DNA of 62,000 bases, from positions 1 to 62,000 of the forward strand of contig NC_045150.1 of the NCBI RefSeq assembly GCF_008831285.2, in the 5' to 3' direction. The position numbers were made by a program, and so were the translations under genes. Shown piece by piece: positions 34,573 to 47,640 of this stretch. Within the stretch, counting starts at the first letter, position 1; each line of letters starts with the position of its first letter. This DNA comes from Nymphaea colorata (taxonomy: Eukaryota; Streptophyta; Magnoliopsida; Nymphaeales; Nymphaeaceae). The notes beneath the pieces are model-generated. The model was not told the origin of the DNA. It saw only the letters and a program-made list of their open reading frames with translations, and made no database searches.

Positions 34573-36149
34573 GCACTTGAAAATTTTTATTAGAAAGGGG
34601 TTGGATCTGGTCCAGTCCGATGTGATCTCCACGGCAAACTCACGTTAATGCCCCATAGGCACCAAACCCAATATGTCAAAACATGTATCCATTCAAATCC
34701 AACAAGCTGGACCATGGGCCAATCAGATTCATATGCGAGAGTGAAAATTTGAGGCAAATCGAATTGGCTTTCACGCGAGTATGTTTGCATTATATTTGGA
34801 TCTAAATTTCACTATCATCCCTTGTGCTACCACTATCACTTGTAGTAGTCTTGATTATGCTTCAAATTTGCATTATCAATTACTGTACGCTCTATTGGAT
34901 GTCACCTTTAGAAAAAGTCGTTCTCTAAACACTAGGTTTTGTTAAAATTTGGTTTTCTAATTAGTTTTTGGAATCTGTTTTACATGTTTGGGTTTCAAAA
35001 CACCATTTTAACAAAACTGGGTTCTTCACATGCTCACATTTGAGTGTCATCTAAATATGCCTAAAAGAGCAAAGTAAGTAAAATGGTGTTTTGCTTTCTG
35101 GTTGAGTAAGAAGAATATTTCATCTTACTACATAAAAAAGAGTCGAAGCTTCCACCCAACCTCTCGTTCCCGCAAGATACAGGGTCTACTTCTAGTGATT
35201 CGAGGTGTCACCACCACTGTGCATCAGCTTGCACATCAGTGGTTCCCTATTTGCAGCGCAGAAAATTGATCTTCTAAGGATTAATCATGGGAACCGGCCA
35301 CCTATTGATCCTTGCCCTGACCATTGCACCAATCTCTTCAGGGACAAATGGTGTTTTGTCTCCCAAGCTCCGTTTTAAGTGTCATCCAAGCACATCTAAG
35401 TATTGAACTTTTGACTTTTCTTTAACTTAAAGGCCTGAAGCCAACCTACATAATTAGGTGTCCTACTCCATAAAGTCTTGGTCGAGAAATCTAATTCCCT
35501 TACTTGGATGACTACAGAAAAAGATGTTGTCACATTAAGTTGCAATTTATTATTTGGTCATCCAAAACAATATTTAATCCATTGACATCCACGAGTGCCC
35601 ATTATAATGGCTATTTGAAAGACAAGAGATCAACTAATTAGCCTAATAACAACAACAATAGAGTTTGGACACACCTTTAAATGAAAGCCATTCAAGTATA
35701 GCTAGACAATCCATGGTTGTACTTTCAAAATATTGGTAAACAATACGGACTTCTAAATGATCTCAAGTTGTTTTATGAATAAATAAATTTTTTTATTTAA
35801 GCTTGCCACCACTCCTATTAATATGAACAAAACACTGCACTTTTATTTTTTTTGTTCAAATGGATGTGCTTAGCAAGTGATAGGAATCAACTTGAGATAA
35901 TACAGAAAAAAGAGAAAAAACTAAAAACTCCCTCTTAGTTCGTCTGTTTCCTTTTTTTTCTCATTTCTCATTCTTTTTCTTATCATTGTCATTTTTTTTT
36001 CATTTTCTATATTTTATATTTCTCTTGTGTAAGCTCCCGGCCGAGCAGGATGAGAAGAACGGCTCTTCCTTTTTAATAATTTTGGAAGCATACAATGTCA
36101 GACTTATTCACCGCTATAAGTTTTGAAAACTAAATTTCTAGTAACATAC
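34573..36149. other. Intergenic, no gene recognised
   Basis: AT-rich. A GC-richer patch at 35150-35390 has no frame that I recognise. From about 36030 the sequence may already belong to the leader of LINE D. Confidence 0.45.
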
Positions 36150-36250
36150 AATGGCATTACCGAAGTGGACGAGTGTAAAAAATCTAACTTTCACTAAAAG
36201 GCGAAAGGTGTGGATTTTCTCTCTCCTAGGGCTCAGGAGGTCTCTTCATC

Positions 36251-37010
36251 GTGGTAGGGGTAGCTGTCGGCCTCACTGGGCCTTGGACCCAGCAGGGGCT
36301 CCCGAAGATGGGGGATACTCATCGAAGTGGTGAACCCATGGTTTTGGGCGGTGCTGAAGACGATGTTGCTGGGAGAGAGGTTCTACCTTCATCCTCCAGT
36401 CCAAACAATGGTAAATCTTGGGCAGCTATAGTGGATAGGGGATGGCCTGCGGCAGAGATGGATATGCCTCTGCTGGAGAAAAAAGAGGTGGCAGGGAAGA
36501 GGCACCTGGTTACCTCACAACATTCGTATAAAGTTCTGTGTCAGCCGTTCAGGTTCAGTGCCATCGCTACTCGGGCCGGAGGGGCTGGCAAAGGTTGCCT
36601 GGATTACAACTTCATCTTTGCAAGGCTTAGAAGTTTATGGCCTGGTATTACTGACTTAAGATTCACCTCCATGGGGAATGGTATGTTTCTTCTCCACACT
36701 TCCTCTGAAGCTGATCTTAAACTCATTATGTCTCCTGGAAGATGGTATGTGGGAGGGAGACTTCTTATTGTTAACGAATGGCACCCTGGAATGCCCATGC
36801 GGAATGAGAGTTCCAACTGAATCTGTATATGGATAAGGCTACCTGATATGCCAGTCGAATGGTGGAACCCTCGGATTTTCAATGACATTGCCGAATTAAT
36901 AGGTGGTTCATTCGTGGAAGCAGATGAGTATACGACGCACCTCCAGCGTTTAGGTTTTGCCCGCATCAGAATTGAGATCCCGCTTGGGTCGAATTAATAG
37001 GGGTAAAATT
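36251..37010 (+). pseudogene. LINE D ORF1 (DUF4283-type, gag-like)
   Basis: The open frame at 36251-36820 shows SWAAIVDRGW, a hinge, then FARLRSLWPG, LLHTSSEADL and a GRWYVGGRLLIVNEWHPG block. This is the usual course of the DUF4283 domain in plant LINE ORF1 proteins. Beyond a stop, another frame continues with IRLPDMPVEWW and ELIGG, as in intact family members. ORF1 proteins bind element RNA; this one is interrupted near 36821. Confidence 0.7.
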
Positions 37011-37814
37011 TTGTTCAATCCATCGAATATGAAACTAAGGTCAAATACTGTCAAAAATGTGGGTCCACTGGTTCCTCTATGGTGACAGACACATCCAAGA
37101 AAGGGGATCAGGTTGCCCCCAATGCTTGGCAACTAGTTAAAACTCCCAAAAGAAGAACTCAACCCAATAAAGTAACAGAGGATTCACAGTCGAAACATAA
37201 CAAATTTGAAGCTCTCTCACATCTGGTGGAGGAGAAAGTAGATAGGGAAAGTTCTTCTGGTCGTCCTGGCGAGAGGGTCACAAGTCGCTCAGATGAAAAG
37301 GGGCAGGAATCATAAAAGCATGTGGTCGCTACTAGAGCAGAGGCTGGTAATGCACCAGTAGTTCAAGGCATGCAGAACAGGAGTAAAGGCAAGCAGGTCC
37401 CTCACCAAGCCTTACTGTCTCCGGAATCGAAACCAAGCTTTCCTTCACAACTTGTAACTGCTTCAAGGAATGACGCGAACTCACTGACAATGCACATCAA
37501 CACACAATTGGCTGAGAAGGTCAAGAAAAGAACTCTCAAGCACAGGGAAGTTAATGGGACCGAAAAGCAAACCAGTCCCCCAAAAGTGAGCGACACATTT
37601 GAGAAGGCAGGAGGGAGTCTCCAAGAAGTATCAGGACCTTGCCACGGTGGGGGTCTGATTAGGGGTATCAGGAGGGTCCCCTTTCAGACGACATGGAAAT
37701 TGGCAGCGGTGAAGGGCAGTTTGCCTCAGAGGCAATGGTTGATGACAAGGCTGATGACTTATCAAACAACCCAATGGTTATCCGAGGAGGGAGGGGATGC
37801 GGCCTACCCTATTC

Positions 37815-38610
37815 ATGAAGATCCTTGCATGGAATGTCCGCGGGTTGGCTGCTCCCCAGCCCAACATGGGTTCTTACGAGCTCTTAGGTCTATGAAAACT
37901 ACCATTGCTTTTGCAATTGACACCAAGCTTAATTCGGAACAGCTCCAGAAGTTCCAATTCAAGATCCCAGATAGATGCCTAATCTCCAAAATTCACCTGT
38001 TCGGACCTTGGGCGTGCATCATTGCTCTATGGGATCCAATGACAGTGATGCTCCAAACCTAGTATGTTCATCCTCACTGGATTGTCTCTCAGTTCTTTAT
38101 TATCTCATCAGGTCAAACTTTCATGGTGATAGGGGTTTATTTTGCACACCAATTTTGGAATTAGGAAGGATTTGTTTTCCACTCTTGGTGCAGCCTTGAA
38201 CCTTTGCAGTGCGCCGGTTATATGTATGGGCGATTTTAATGCTGTCCTAAACAGTAATGAGGAAACTGGAAGGGCTCTGGGACTCCACGCCTTTCTAGCC
38301 TTATCTAACTTTGTAACTCAGTCAGATTTATATTAAGTTTCTTGCCCAGATACGAAATTCACTTGGACTAATAATCGGGTGGGCCATGAGAATGTCATGT
38401 CGAAGATCGATAGGTGCTATGTTTTCAAGGATTGGGTGGATGATCCAGAATTGATGCCTCACCTGGAAGTGCATCCAAGTACTATATCTGATCACAATCC
38501 TATTTTGCTTTGCATCTCCAAGCGCAGGTTTAGAACATGGGGTCGCACCCCATTTCGGCATTTCAATATTGGCAGGACATGGCTGGGTATAGTGACCAAG
38601 TATCTTCAGC
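37815..38610 (+). pseudogene. LINE D endonuclease domain, broken
   Basis: A frame near 37820 begins ILAWNVRGLAAPQ, the canonical start of plant LINE endonucleases. Later pieces carry CMGDFNAVL (38224-38250), FTWTNN near 38360, KIDRCYVF near 38403 and SDHNPILL near 38488. All four lie in the right order but in shifting frames. Confidence 0.75.
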
Positions 38611-39099
38611 CTGGGTGGTGGACACAAGTGGCTGCACGATGATTAAACTCATTCACAAATTGGAGGCCACCAGGGACAAGCTAAAGATTTGGTGCAAGGG
38701 TGGAGCCAATGATGTGCCACATCAAATAATGGAGATTAATGCCAAAATCAAGCATGTACAGTCCCGAAGTGAAAGTGGCCACCTTGAGGCCATTGACAAA
38801 GAATGCAATCTCAAGCATGATCTTTCCACGCTATTGTGGTTAGAACAATGTCAGTGGCACCAGAAATCTAGAATCAAATGGATGAGGGATGGGGACCTAA
38901 ACACCAAATTCTTCCAGGGGATCGCTAATGGGAGGAGACGGAGGAACAAAATCGAAACCATCTCCCATGTGGGACAGCTCCTAACAAATATGCCTAAAAT
39001 TTTTACGGGTTGCACAGATTTCTTTGCTGGTCTGTTAGGGACTACCTAGGGTTCTGGGTGCTTACCTCATTCTCTCGCTCCAGGTCTTACAGTGTTGCC

Positions 39100-40030
39100 G
39101 GAGGAGAATGTGGAACTCTTGAAACCAGTCACTGCAGCAGAAATCCAGTGGGCAGTAATGGAGGCTGATAGAGACTCCACACCTGGCCCAGATGGGTTTG
39201 GTAATAGCTTCTTTCAGAGCAACTAGAGCACTGTGCAGGTGTCAGTCGCAGGGGCGATACGTGGCTTCTTTGATTCTGGCAGATTGGTTAAATCTGACAA
39301 TAAGACCCACATTATTATTCTGCCAAAGGAGCAAGGCGCGACGCGGGTGGACAAACTTCGGCCCATCTCCCTTTGCACTAGCATGCTGAAATTCATCACT
39401 AGGATTATGGTCCAACGCATGCGGCCTATCCTTAACAGGATTATATCCAAGAACCAAAGTGCTTTTCTGCCAGGAAGGTGCATCCAAGACAATTTTCTAC
39501 TTATTCAAGAAATTGTCCACATTTTTCAAAACAGCAAAAAGCAAGCAGCTTGCGTCAAAATTGATTTAAGCAAGGCTTATGACAGAATTAACTAGGGATT
39601 CTTGAAGGCTACCCTATGCCATCTTGGTTTTCATGAACTGTGGATTCAGAAAGTTATGACAATCGTCTCCTTAGTCAAATTGGTGCTTCTCATCAACAGC
39701 AAAGAAGGGACTTGGTTTGAGAACAAGAGAGGTCTAAGCCAGGGGGACTCACTCTCCCCCTATCCATCGCTGTTATGGAAATGGTCACTCATAGTATGCA
39801 AGTGCACATTAACAACAAGCAAATAAAGATCCCATCCATGGAGGCTGGTACCATGTCCCCTTTCTCCATGCTATATGCAGACGACATCATCTTCTTCATC
39901 GATGGGAGGTTACAGAACTTACAGAACCTGAAAGTCTATTTGAACAAATTCTTCTCATGCTCCAGCCTGGTTATGAACATTGCCAAAAGTTCAGTTCTCC
40001 CTTTCAACATGGACAGTCAGGTGCTTTCTT
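39100..40030 (+). pseudogene. LINE D reverse transcriptase domain, broken
   Basis: Visible blocks: TPGPDGFGNSFF (near 39180), IILPKEQGATRVDKLRPISL, QSAFLPGRCIQDN, KIDLSKAYDRIN and GLSQGDSLSP. The YADD catalytic box is intact at 39874-39885. Stops interrupt it at about 39225 and 39594, so it cannot be translated whole. Confidence 0.8.
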
Positions 40031-40236
40031 AGATCGAGCATGAAACGGGCTGGCGTCAAGGTCAGCTACCCACCACCTATCTTGGCATTCCCCTCCAGAT
40101 GAAAGATATGACAGAAGAACAATGCAGGCAGCTAATCCTTTGATCTTCTCACAAGCTAGCACTCTGGAAACAAAAATGCCTTTCTTTTGCAGGCCGATTG
40201 AGTTTAATCAAGCACGTTCTTTCTCTGGTGCCAAGC

Positions 40237-41025
40237 TACCACCATATGAATTGGTCCACTCTATGCCTCCAAAAATTAGAGGGAAGCATAGGCCTTAGAG
40301 ACATCAAGGAAACTAACTGGCCAATATGGCCTTTTTAATTTTCCGTGTGTCACAGCAGGCCTCTCCCTAGGTGTCCCTGGTTAAAGGTCGGTATTGCGAG
40401 CGGAAAGGACTGCTAGACAGTAGTATAAGGGGCAAAAGAATGTCGAGAGCTTGGTGAAGGACGTTGCAGTCTTGGAGTAGGATTAAAGAGAGAGTCGCCT
40501 GGAAGTTAGGCAACAGTATTTTGGCAAAGTTTTGGACAGACCATTGGGGAGCTGAACGTCTGATTGACAAGTTCCCTACATCCCACCTTCATCTAGTCCA
40601 AGACAGTATCACCTGCTCAGTTAAATAGATCATAGAGGAGAATGAGGAGTACATAACAGACTTCCTTGCCAGACTTAATATCCCCTTCACTTGCCTTAGT
40701 TTGCAGCTGAGCAGTTGGATGTTCTGGTATGGAAGAACGGAGATAAATGCGACATCAACTGGCACAAAATCTGGCAAAGGATCCGGAAGAAAGGTAGTGA
40801 GAACAATGACAATATGCTAGTTTGGAAAGGGAGATGACTCCCAAGGGCTGCTTGGGTGGTCTATATAGGTAGCCCCGGTCGTCGTCCCACAGATGGGCTT
40901 GTGCGAAAGCAAGGTCGATCTCTCACTTCTAGGTGCCATGTCTGCAAGCAGGCAATTGAAGATATCAAACACCTTTTCTTCAACTGCAAGGGAATTCGAT
41001 CAATATGGACCTGCAGTTATGGTAA
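40237..41025 (+). repeat. LINE D internal tandem duplication, unit 1
   Basis: This unit starts at taccaccatatgaattgg and is repeated from 41090, 853 bases on. It encodes the region after RT, ending with the zinc-binding block CHVCKQAIEDIKHLFFNC (about 40937-40990). Confidence 0.85.
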
Positions 41026-41089
41026 TATGTTAGAGATGTTCTTTGGGGCTATATGGCTGACAACAAAAGTTATGGCAGACAACAAAAGT

Positions 41090-41823
41090 TACCACCATAT
41101 GAATTGGACCACTCTATGCCTCCAAAATTGGAGGGAGGCATAGGCCTTAGAGACATAAAGGAAACTAACCTGGCCAATATGGCCTCTCCTAGGTGTCCCT
41201 GGTTAAAGGTCGGTATTATGAGTGGAAAGGACTGCTAGACAGTAGTATAAGGAGCAAAAGGATGTTGAGAGCATGGCGAAGGACATTGCAGTCTTGGAGC
41301 AGGATTAAAGAGAAAGTTGCCTGGAAGTTAGGAAACAATGTTTTGGCAAAGTTTTAAACAGACCATTGGGGAGTTGAATGTCTGATTGACAAGATCCCTA
41401 CATCCCACCTTCATCTAGTCCAAGACAGTATCACCTGCTCGGTTAAAGAGATCATAGAGGAGAATGGGGAGTACATAACGGACTTCCTTGCCAGACTTAA
41501 TAATCCCTTCACTTGCCCTAGTCTTCAGGCTGAGTATTTGGATGTTCTTGTATGGAAGAATGGATATAAATGTGACATCAACTGGCACGAAATCTGGCAA
41601 AGGATCCGGAAGAAAGGTAGTGAGAATAATGACAATATGCTAGTTTGGAAAGGGTGGTCTATATAGGTAGCCCCGGTCGTCTTCCCACGGATGGGCTTGT
41701 GCAAAAGCAAGGTCGATCTCTCGCTTCCAGGTGCCATGTCTGCAAGCAGGCGATTGAAGATATCAAACACCCTTTCTTCAACTACAAGGGAGCTTGATCA
41801 ATATGGACCTGCACTTATGGTAA
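41090..41823 (+). repeat. LINE D internal tandem duplication, unit 2
   Basis: Matches 40237-41025 but lacks about 30 bases where unit 1 reads tttttaattttccgtgtgtc, and about 25 bases near 41655. At the junction a short repeat (gacaacaaaagtta, twice at 41059-41091) may mark the break. Divergence between the units shows the duplication is not very recent. Confidence 0.85.
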
Positions 41824-42700
41824 GTTTGGGAGGGCTGCACCTTGGCATTGGAGTCCCCAAAACATCACGCAAGGACTCAGCAGGTAGCATGAGAAGGGCT
41901 TTAAAGACAAAACTCTTGATAAATGTTGGAAAGATAGTTTCCATATGGCTATTTGGTTCATTTGGAGAACCCGCAGTCACTTTAAGCAGAAAGGGGAGAT
42001 ACCAATTGACAACTTGGTGAAACAATTTTGGTCGCACTACAGCAAGCACTGGTGGAACTTTCAGTGGACCGAATCTCAACGGGTTAAAATTCGTAACTGG
42101 CTATGATCTGGGTTCCCATGGAGTAATAGAGTTAAGCAAGATGATACATGGGATGAAATCAGCATCACCTCCTGGTACAAGGCTGGCAGGATAGGGGTGG
42201 CGGGCCTATTAGAGATGCCACAGGTTAGTTTCAGTATGGTCTGGCTTGCTGGTTTGATAATAACTCTGGTTGGCGGGAGACTGAGGTTCTAATGGATTGC
42301 ATCGGGATTTTGGATGAAATGGAAGATAACTTAGGGCAAATTTACATTCTGGCAAATGACGGTGATTGGAAGTAGCACCTATGCAGTCTCACAGAACACA
42401 GGTTGGACATTGCGACTGGCTCACTGGTCAGTAATAGCTTCTTCAGCAGGTTTGTCATTTGCAAGAGATGGCCTGTTGCTGAAGCCTCTAATCTTTTGAT
42501 AATCATTCCGGACAATGGATTGTATACCAAATGGAATCCCATAGATGACATGTGGGATGCATTAATAGAAAGCCCTACGATGAGCTGAGGTCCTGGCAGA
42601 CCCATTTTTGCCTATACATATTACTCAATTTTGTTGCAATAAAAGGATAGGGGCCTCACCCCCAAGCAGTCTTTGTCCAGAACTTTCACTCAAAGGTTTA

Positions 42701-43225
42701 TTTTTTTAACTGAAGTGGCATTTTTGTCGATGAAACCATCAGTGATGTCTGTTGTACTGGCACATCAATAAAGGTTATACTGACATTTGGTGTAATTTTG
42801 TTGACGTCCTTCTCCCATGGGTAAGTACTTAATTGACCACCATACAAAGTAAGAAAGATCAGACAAAAAGTAGAAACATGGGATGATGCATTTCACGTGT
42901 TAAATGAAATGAAAATTATTATTAAAAAAATAATTATGTAAGTATAAAAAAACTATCATATAATATCCACTTTTTTGAATTTTTTGTTTTCATTTTCTTT
43001 AAACTTTACTTGGAAAAAAGTTCTCACTGAGATTGTAAAACTTTTAATGCCCTTCCCTCATGCCCGCCAATGTGATCTTGGCATGCCCCCGCTTGTGCAA
43101 TGTGCAGCACCTCTAACCTTGGACTGCCAGCCTACCGTTTCTTGGATGAACCAAGTGTGCCAGACCTCTTGAGCCATCTACAACCTATATTTGCCATTGC
43201 AACTATATATATATATTTTGTATAT

Positions 43226-43295
<70 letters not shown>

Positions 43296-44050
43296 TCTTT
43301 CAAGAGTAAATCTTTATTATCCCTCTCTTCATATTTTTATGGTTGGTATAAGTAGCTTGTAAAGTGATATCGAGTTCAAGTCTACTAGATGCCGAATGTT
43401 GTCACATGGTTAAATGTTAAAGTTTACTATTAAAAAACAGTCATTATATGCACATTAACAATGATTTACAATGCAAAAAACTGTTCACGGTGTTTTAGCA
43501 ATAATTTATGCTTCTTTTAACGCAAATTTTTTATTTTTAACTATTCAACAACATTCGGCATCAACTAAATTTGCATGCCCTGGTTTTAAGTTTAAATTAA
43601 GAAGTGAATGAGCCTGTTCTAAAAGTGCTTGACTTTAATCAGTGGAAAAAAAACTCCCCAAATCATAACTGGTTTATTTTTGGACTTTGCCAATCGCTAT
43701 CTATGGGGGCTGTCTTTACCTAACCCAATGACAATCTATAGGTAAAAAACCAAGAAAGAGTGGAAACAATGCGAAGCCTAAGTAATATCTTGTTGGACTA
43801 CCAATGACTAATTTTATTATGAAACCTCTAAAATGATTTTTCAAATTACAATGCAAGAACTTGGTGAGGGATGATTTAATTTAATTTATGGTTTTCCATT
43901 GCATGTGCATAAATTATATATATATATATATAAACTGGCAGCTGCCTCTTAGTTGTTGGATGGATTTTTGTTTATTTTTTATCACCAAAATCATTGCAAA
44001 ATGTATACACATATAATTAAAACCTTCCAGCTACCCCCCTCCCTCTCTCT
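42701..44050. other. Intergenic, no gene recognised; long AT microsatellite
   Basis: Holds an interrupted (AT)n tract at 43204-43296 and a shorter one at 43914-43932. No coding region is supported. Confidence 0.6.
43204..43296. repeat. Interrupted (AT)n microsatellite
   Basis: Alternating AT broken only by ttttg near 43216 and single phase shifts. Confidence 0.95.
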
Positions 44051-44119
44051 CTTGTGTTTTTGCCGGCTCGCTTCAGTTACATGATGCTTGCGGCCTCCTC
44101 CAGGCATTTCTCCCACCCG

Positions 44120-45590
44120 TGCGCTGTGAGTTTCTCCTCTTGAAGATGGGTGACTATTTCTTGAGGCCGAGGCACCCCAAGGTGGTCTGTGTTGGTCGGC
44201 CAACCCCCTCAACTTGGTGTGTCTCCTCTTCCCGTTGTACTTTGAGGCTTCGTCACATACTTCGGTCTGTCGCTTTTATCCACATCAGATGGGGTCAATG
44301 GTGGTGTCAGTGGTGAACTACCTTAAACGGCCACCAGGCTGCCACATGTTCACGCTGCCGCTTCCCTTCTTGTCATAATGGTCAATGACTTTTCGGTTGG
44401 TGGCATGGCTTTGCGGTGGTCACTTACTCCTTCTGTATCCAGGTTCCTCTGTCAGCTGCTCCTCAGTCACCTACTTCTGATGCTAGCTCTATTTTCTTTA
44501 GATCTATCAGACTTCATTGGCCTGGGCCTACTTTTCCTCATGCAAGGGGTTCGACATTCTTCGTAGAGGTTTTGCGGGTCTTCACAGTCTGCTGCCCACC
44601 TGTTGGACGTTTCGCCACCTTGTGCGCCAGTGGTCCCGCCTTCTTCAATCTCCCAAGCTTATTTTTGTGCCCCCGTGCTCCCGTCGATTGAGGGTTGCCC
44701 CCTTGAGGTCAATGTTGTTGTTCACTCTTCTTTGACTTCAGCTTCAGTTGCTTTGGCCTCTGTCCATACATCACCTCCAATCAGCTCATCTTCCTCTTTT
44801 GCCTTTTGCTTCGCCATACATCTCTTTTGTTCGCCCCCGTGCTTTCTTTTGTTTTTGGCCTGTGCGTTTTGTTTTTTTTAGGCATGGCACCCCACCTACG
44901 GTGCAGAGTGGTGTCCTCCCCTCCCGAACACCTTAACCAACGTTCCGTCTATGGAGCAAAAAGCTTCCACCAACGTTGCAGTAAGCAGTAAGCCGGCCCA
45001 GTCTCTCGCCCCCCTTTGCCTCCTCTACCAACCAGGACCACCTTTTTTGCCCAGCTGCTCCAGTTTTCTTCTGTTTCCATCGGCAGTAGTATTGCAACCT
45101 ACTTACCTTCCCTGCATGCACTGCTCTTTACACTCAGTCGCAGTTGTCCTTACACCCCCACCTACTTTCCGCTTCCCCTACTAGCTTTGCCCTCCCCCAC
45201 ATCCCTTCTGTTGGCACTGTTTTCCTTGCTCTATGTTCTAATTCTGCATCCACCCTTACCTCCCTGTCCTCCCCTCCCTCTCCTGCTCAGTTGCCTGGTC
45301 CCACCACTGGACCATCTGTTTGTCCTCTCTTGCCCAATAGGTTGCGACCTGTTTTTCCATTGTTACATGCTGAGTTTGGCATTTCCCTTCCAGATGCACT
45401 TGCCTCTCTTAGGGTCTCGCTTCCACAGGAACAGCTTGATTTCTTGCATTCATCATTTGTTGCCATTGTTGCACCAGCCTCCCACTCCAGCCTTGCCAGG
45501 TTGTGGCTGAATTGCATAGGATTGAGGCTTCTACCACCTTCATCCTCCCTCTCAGCGCTGCCAGGATGGCCAAGCATGCATCGCTTCACA
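44120..45590 (+). pseudogene. LINE B ORF1-like region, function not recognised
   Basis: Several overlapping short frames rich in Ser, Pro and Leu. The block MGDYFLRPRHPKVV (44146 on) and HILRSVAFIHIRWGQWWC match the minus strand of LINE A at 6282-6581, so the region is a genuine family feature. I see no zinc knuckle or DUF4283 domain. Confidence 0.45.
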
Positions 45591-45600
45591 TGGTTTCCCC

Positions 45601-46300
45601 ATGAGGGTTGCTTGTTGGAATGTGTGTGACCTGAGTGCCCATTATCGACATAGATACCTCTCTTCTTGGATCCATCACATGACCTTCCTTGCTTATGTGG
45701 TGGAGACCAAGCTGTCTATGGTCTCTCATGCCGGCGTTCGTACCTTATTACATCAAACGTCCTTTGGGTACCTTTGGTTAATGGTGCTGTTGGCGGCATT
45801 ATGCTGGCATGGTCTCCACCTCTTGTAGGGGTTGTTATACATGTTGGTAAGTACTCTATCTCGGCCATCCTTAATCGTCTCTAGTCCAATGGCCTGGTCT
45901 TAATTACTGTGGTTTATGGCCCTTGCGTGACCAGCTATGAGTTGAGGTTCCTCATGCTCGTGGGCTTTCTTCTTCACCATGGCTTTTGGCAGAGGACTTC
46001 AATTACCTTCTTAGCCCTGCTGACTCCTCCTCTCCTATCATTTATGATTGGTCTATGTCTGTCTTTCACTCGTTCGTTGATGAGTTCAACCTTTTCAACA
46101 TGCCTTTGAATAATGGGAAATTTACTTGGCCCGACAAAAGGAACCCTCCCATTCTCCGAAGATTGGACTGTGTCATCCTCTCACCTGAGCTGTTCTCTGC
46201 TTCTCCTTCATCATCCTTGGTTCAAGGACCAAGGCACTTGTCTGATTATGCTCTGCTGCTCCTTTCACTTCTTCGGGGTAGGGTTGGAATTCGGCACACC
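45601..46300 (+). pseudogene. LINE B endonuclease domain, broken
   Basis: The frame from 45601 reads MRVACWNVCDLS then VVETKLS, the endonuclease start. A second frame carries GKFTWPDKR, RRLDCVILS and PRHLSDYALL, the end of the domain, with Tyr in place of the usual His of the SDH motif. Confidence 0.75.
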
Positions 46301-46899
46301 CAATTCTGCTTTGAGCTTTGGTGGCTTTGGGATGAGTCCTTTGTGGCTGCTGTCCCTAGGTGGTAGGCTTGCACCGACAAAGGTAGGTGGGCTGCTTTTA
46401 TGCTCTCGTGTAAGCTGCATTGCATCAGGAGGAAAGTTATTGAATGGAAACACATTTTTTAGAATGACAAGTTTTCTGAGGTGACTGTTTGGGATGAGGA
46501 GATCTTGTCCCTCCAGTCATCTGACAATTTTTCTGTGAATCAGTCTCCTGTCTCCTATGTCTCTAGTGTCTTGCTTATGAGTGGCGGATTAGGGAGTCCA
46601 TCTACTAGCAGCAGTGTTCTAGGTTGGGTTGTCGTTTGTATGGAGACCAGAATTCTCGTTCTTCCACTTGGCTGCCTCTCAAAGACGTTGTCAGATGGTG
46701 CTCCATTCCATGGTTATTGAGCACAGGGTATTTCTTGGTGATGACATTTCTCAGCTTTGATAGCTCATTTTCGTGATTTCTACTCTAAACCTTTTCGCTT
46801 CTATGCCATGCTACCAGACATTCACCTCTCATCCCTCTCTGTCTCATGCGTGATCACTCTTGAGCGACCCTTCCTACACTAAGAAATCAAGAATGTTGT

Positions 46900-47640
46900 T
46901 TGATCCCTTGGCTCTGGTAAGGCGTCTGACATTGATGGTTTTCCTATTGAGTTTTTTTCGCACCTTTTGGGAGCCTTATAGTGTTGATGTGTTTGCATTT
47001 TATAATGAATTTGCCTCAAACTCTGTCTTCCTTAAAGAAATTAATTAAGCCACCTACATCTTGGCATCTAAGCATCCTAACCCTACAACGTCAACCACTT
47101 TCACCCAATTTCATCTTAGGCACTCCCTACAAGATTATCGCTAAGTTGCTTTCCATGTGGCTTGCTCCTGTTATGCTTCTATCATCAACTCCTTCTAGGT
47201 TGCGTTCATCAAGGGTTGACGTTTGCATGACGTTGTTGTCCTAGCCACCGAAGTTGTTCACTCCATCTACAGTCTACGTCTTCCCTCTTTCATTCTTAAG
47301 TTGGATATTTCTAAGGCCTTTGATTTGGTTAGTTGGGAGTTCCCATCTGACCTCCTCACCCACCTTACTTTTGGTCCGTTGTTTTGGCAGTGGATCCTTC
47401 CGCTTGTCATTGGCCCCACCTGCAGTCTCCTTCAATGGGATGTGTGGTCAATTCTTCTGTCTCAGTCGTGCCTCCGTCAAGGTTTTCTATTATCGCATTG
47501 CTCTTCAACTTAGTTGCCGAGTGCTTTTCTGCCTTAATTGGTCATGCTGCGGTCATTGGTTTCCTCACACCACATTCACTCTCCCCACTTACAGGCATTC
47601 TCTAACCTCCAATATGCTGATGACTTTCTCCTGTTTGGCA
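46900..47640 (+). pseudogene. LINE B reverse transcriptase domain, broken
   Basis: Frame-shifted pieces give EFASNSVFLKEIN, LGTPYKIIAKLLS, LKLDISKAFDLVSWEF and finally QYADDFLLF (47610-47636). The catalytic aspartates are present, but at least three frame changes intervene. Confidence 0.75.

Larger units (their letters stand above)
36150..42700 (+). mobile_element. LINE D, L1-type retrotransposon, broken and internally duplicated
   Basis: About 6.5 kb on the + strand, a different family from LINE A/B. In order: ORF1 with a DUF4283-like domain (36251-37010), a spacer, an endonuclease (about 37815-38610), a reverse transcriptase (about 39100-40030) and a zinc-binding domain that occurs twice because of a tandem duplication (40237-41025 and 41090-41823). 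The 3' end is near 42700, after cctcacccccaagcagtc. Frameshifts and stops make it non-coding as written. Confidence 0.8.
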
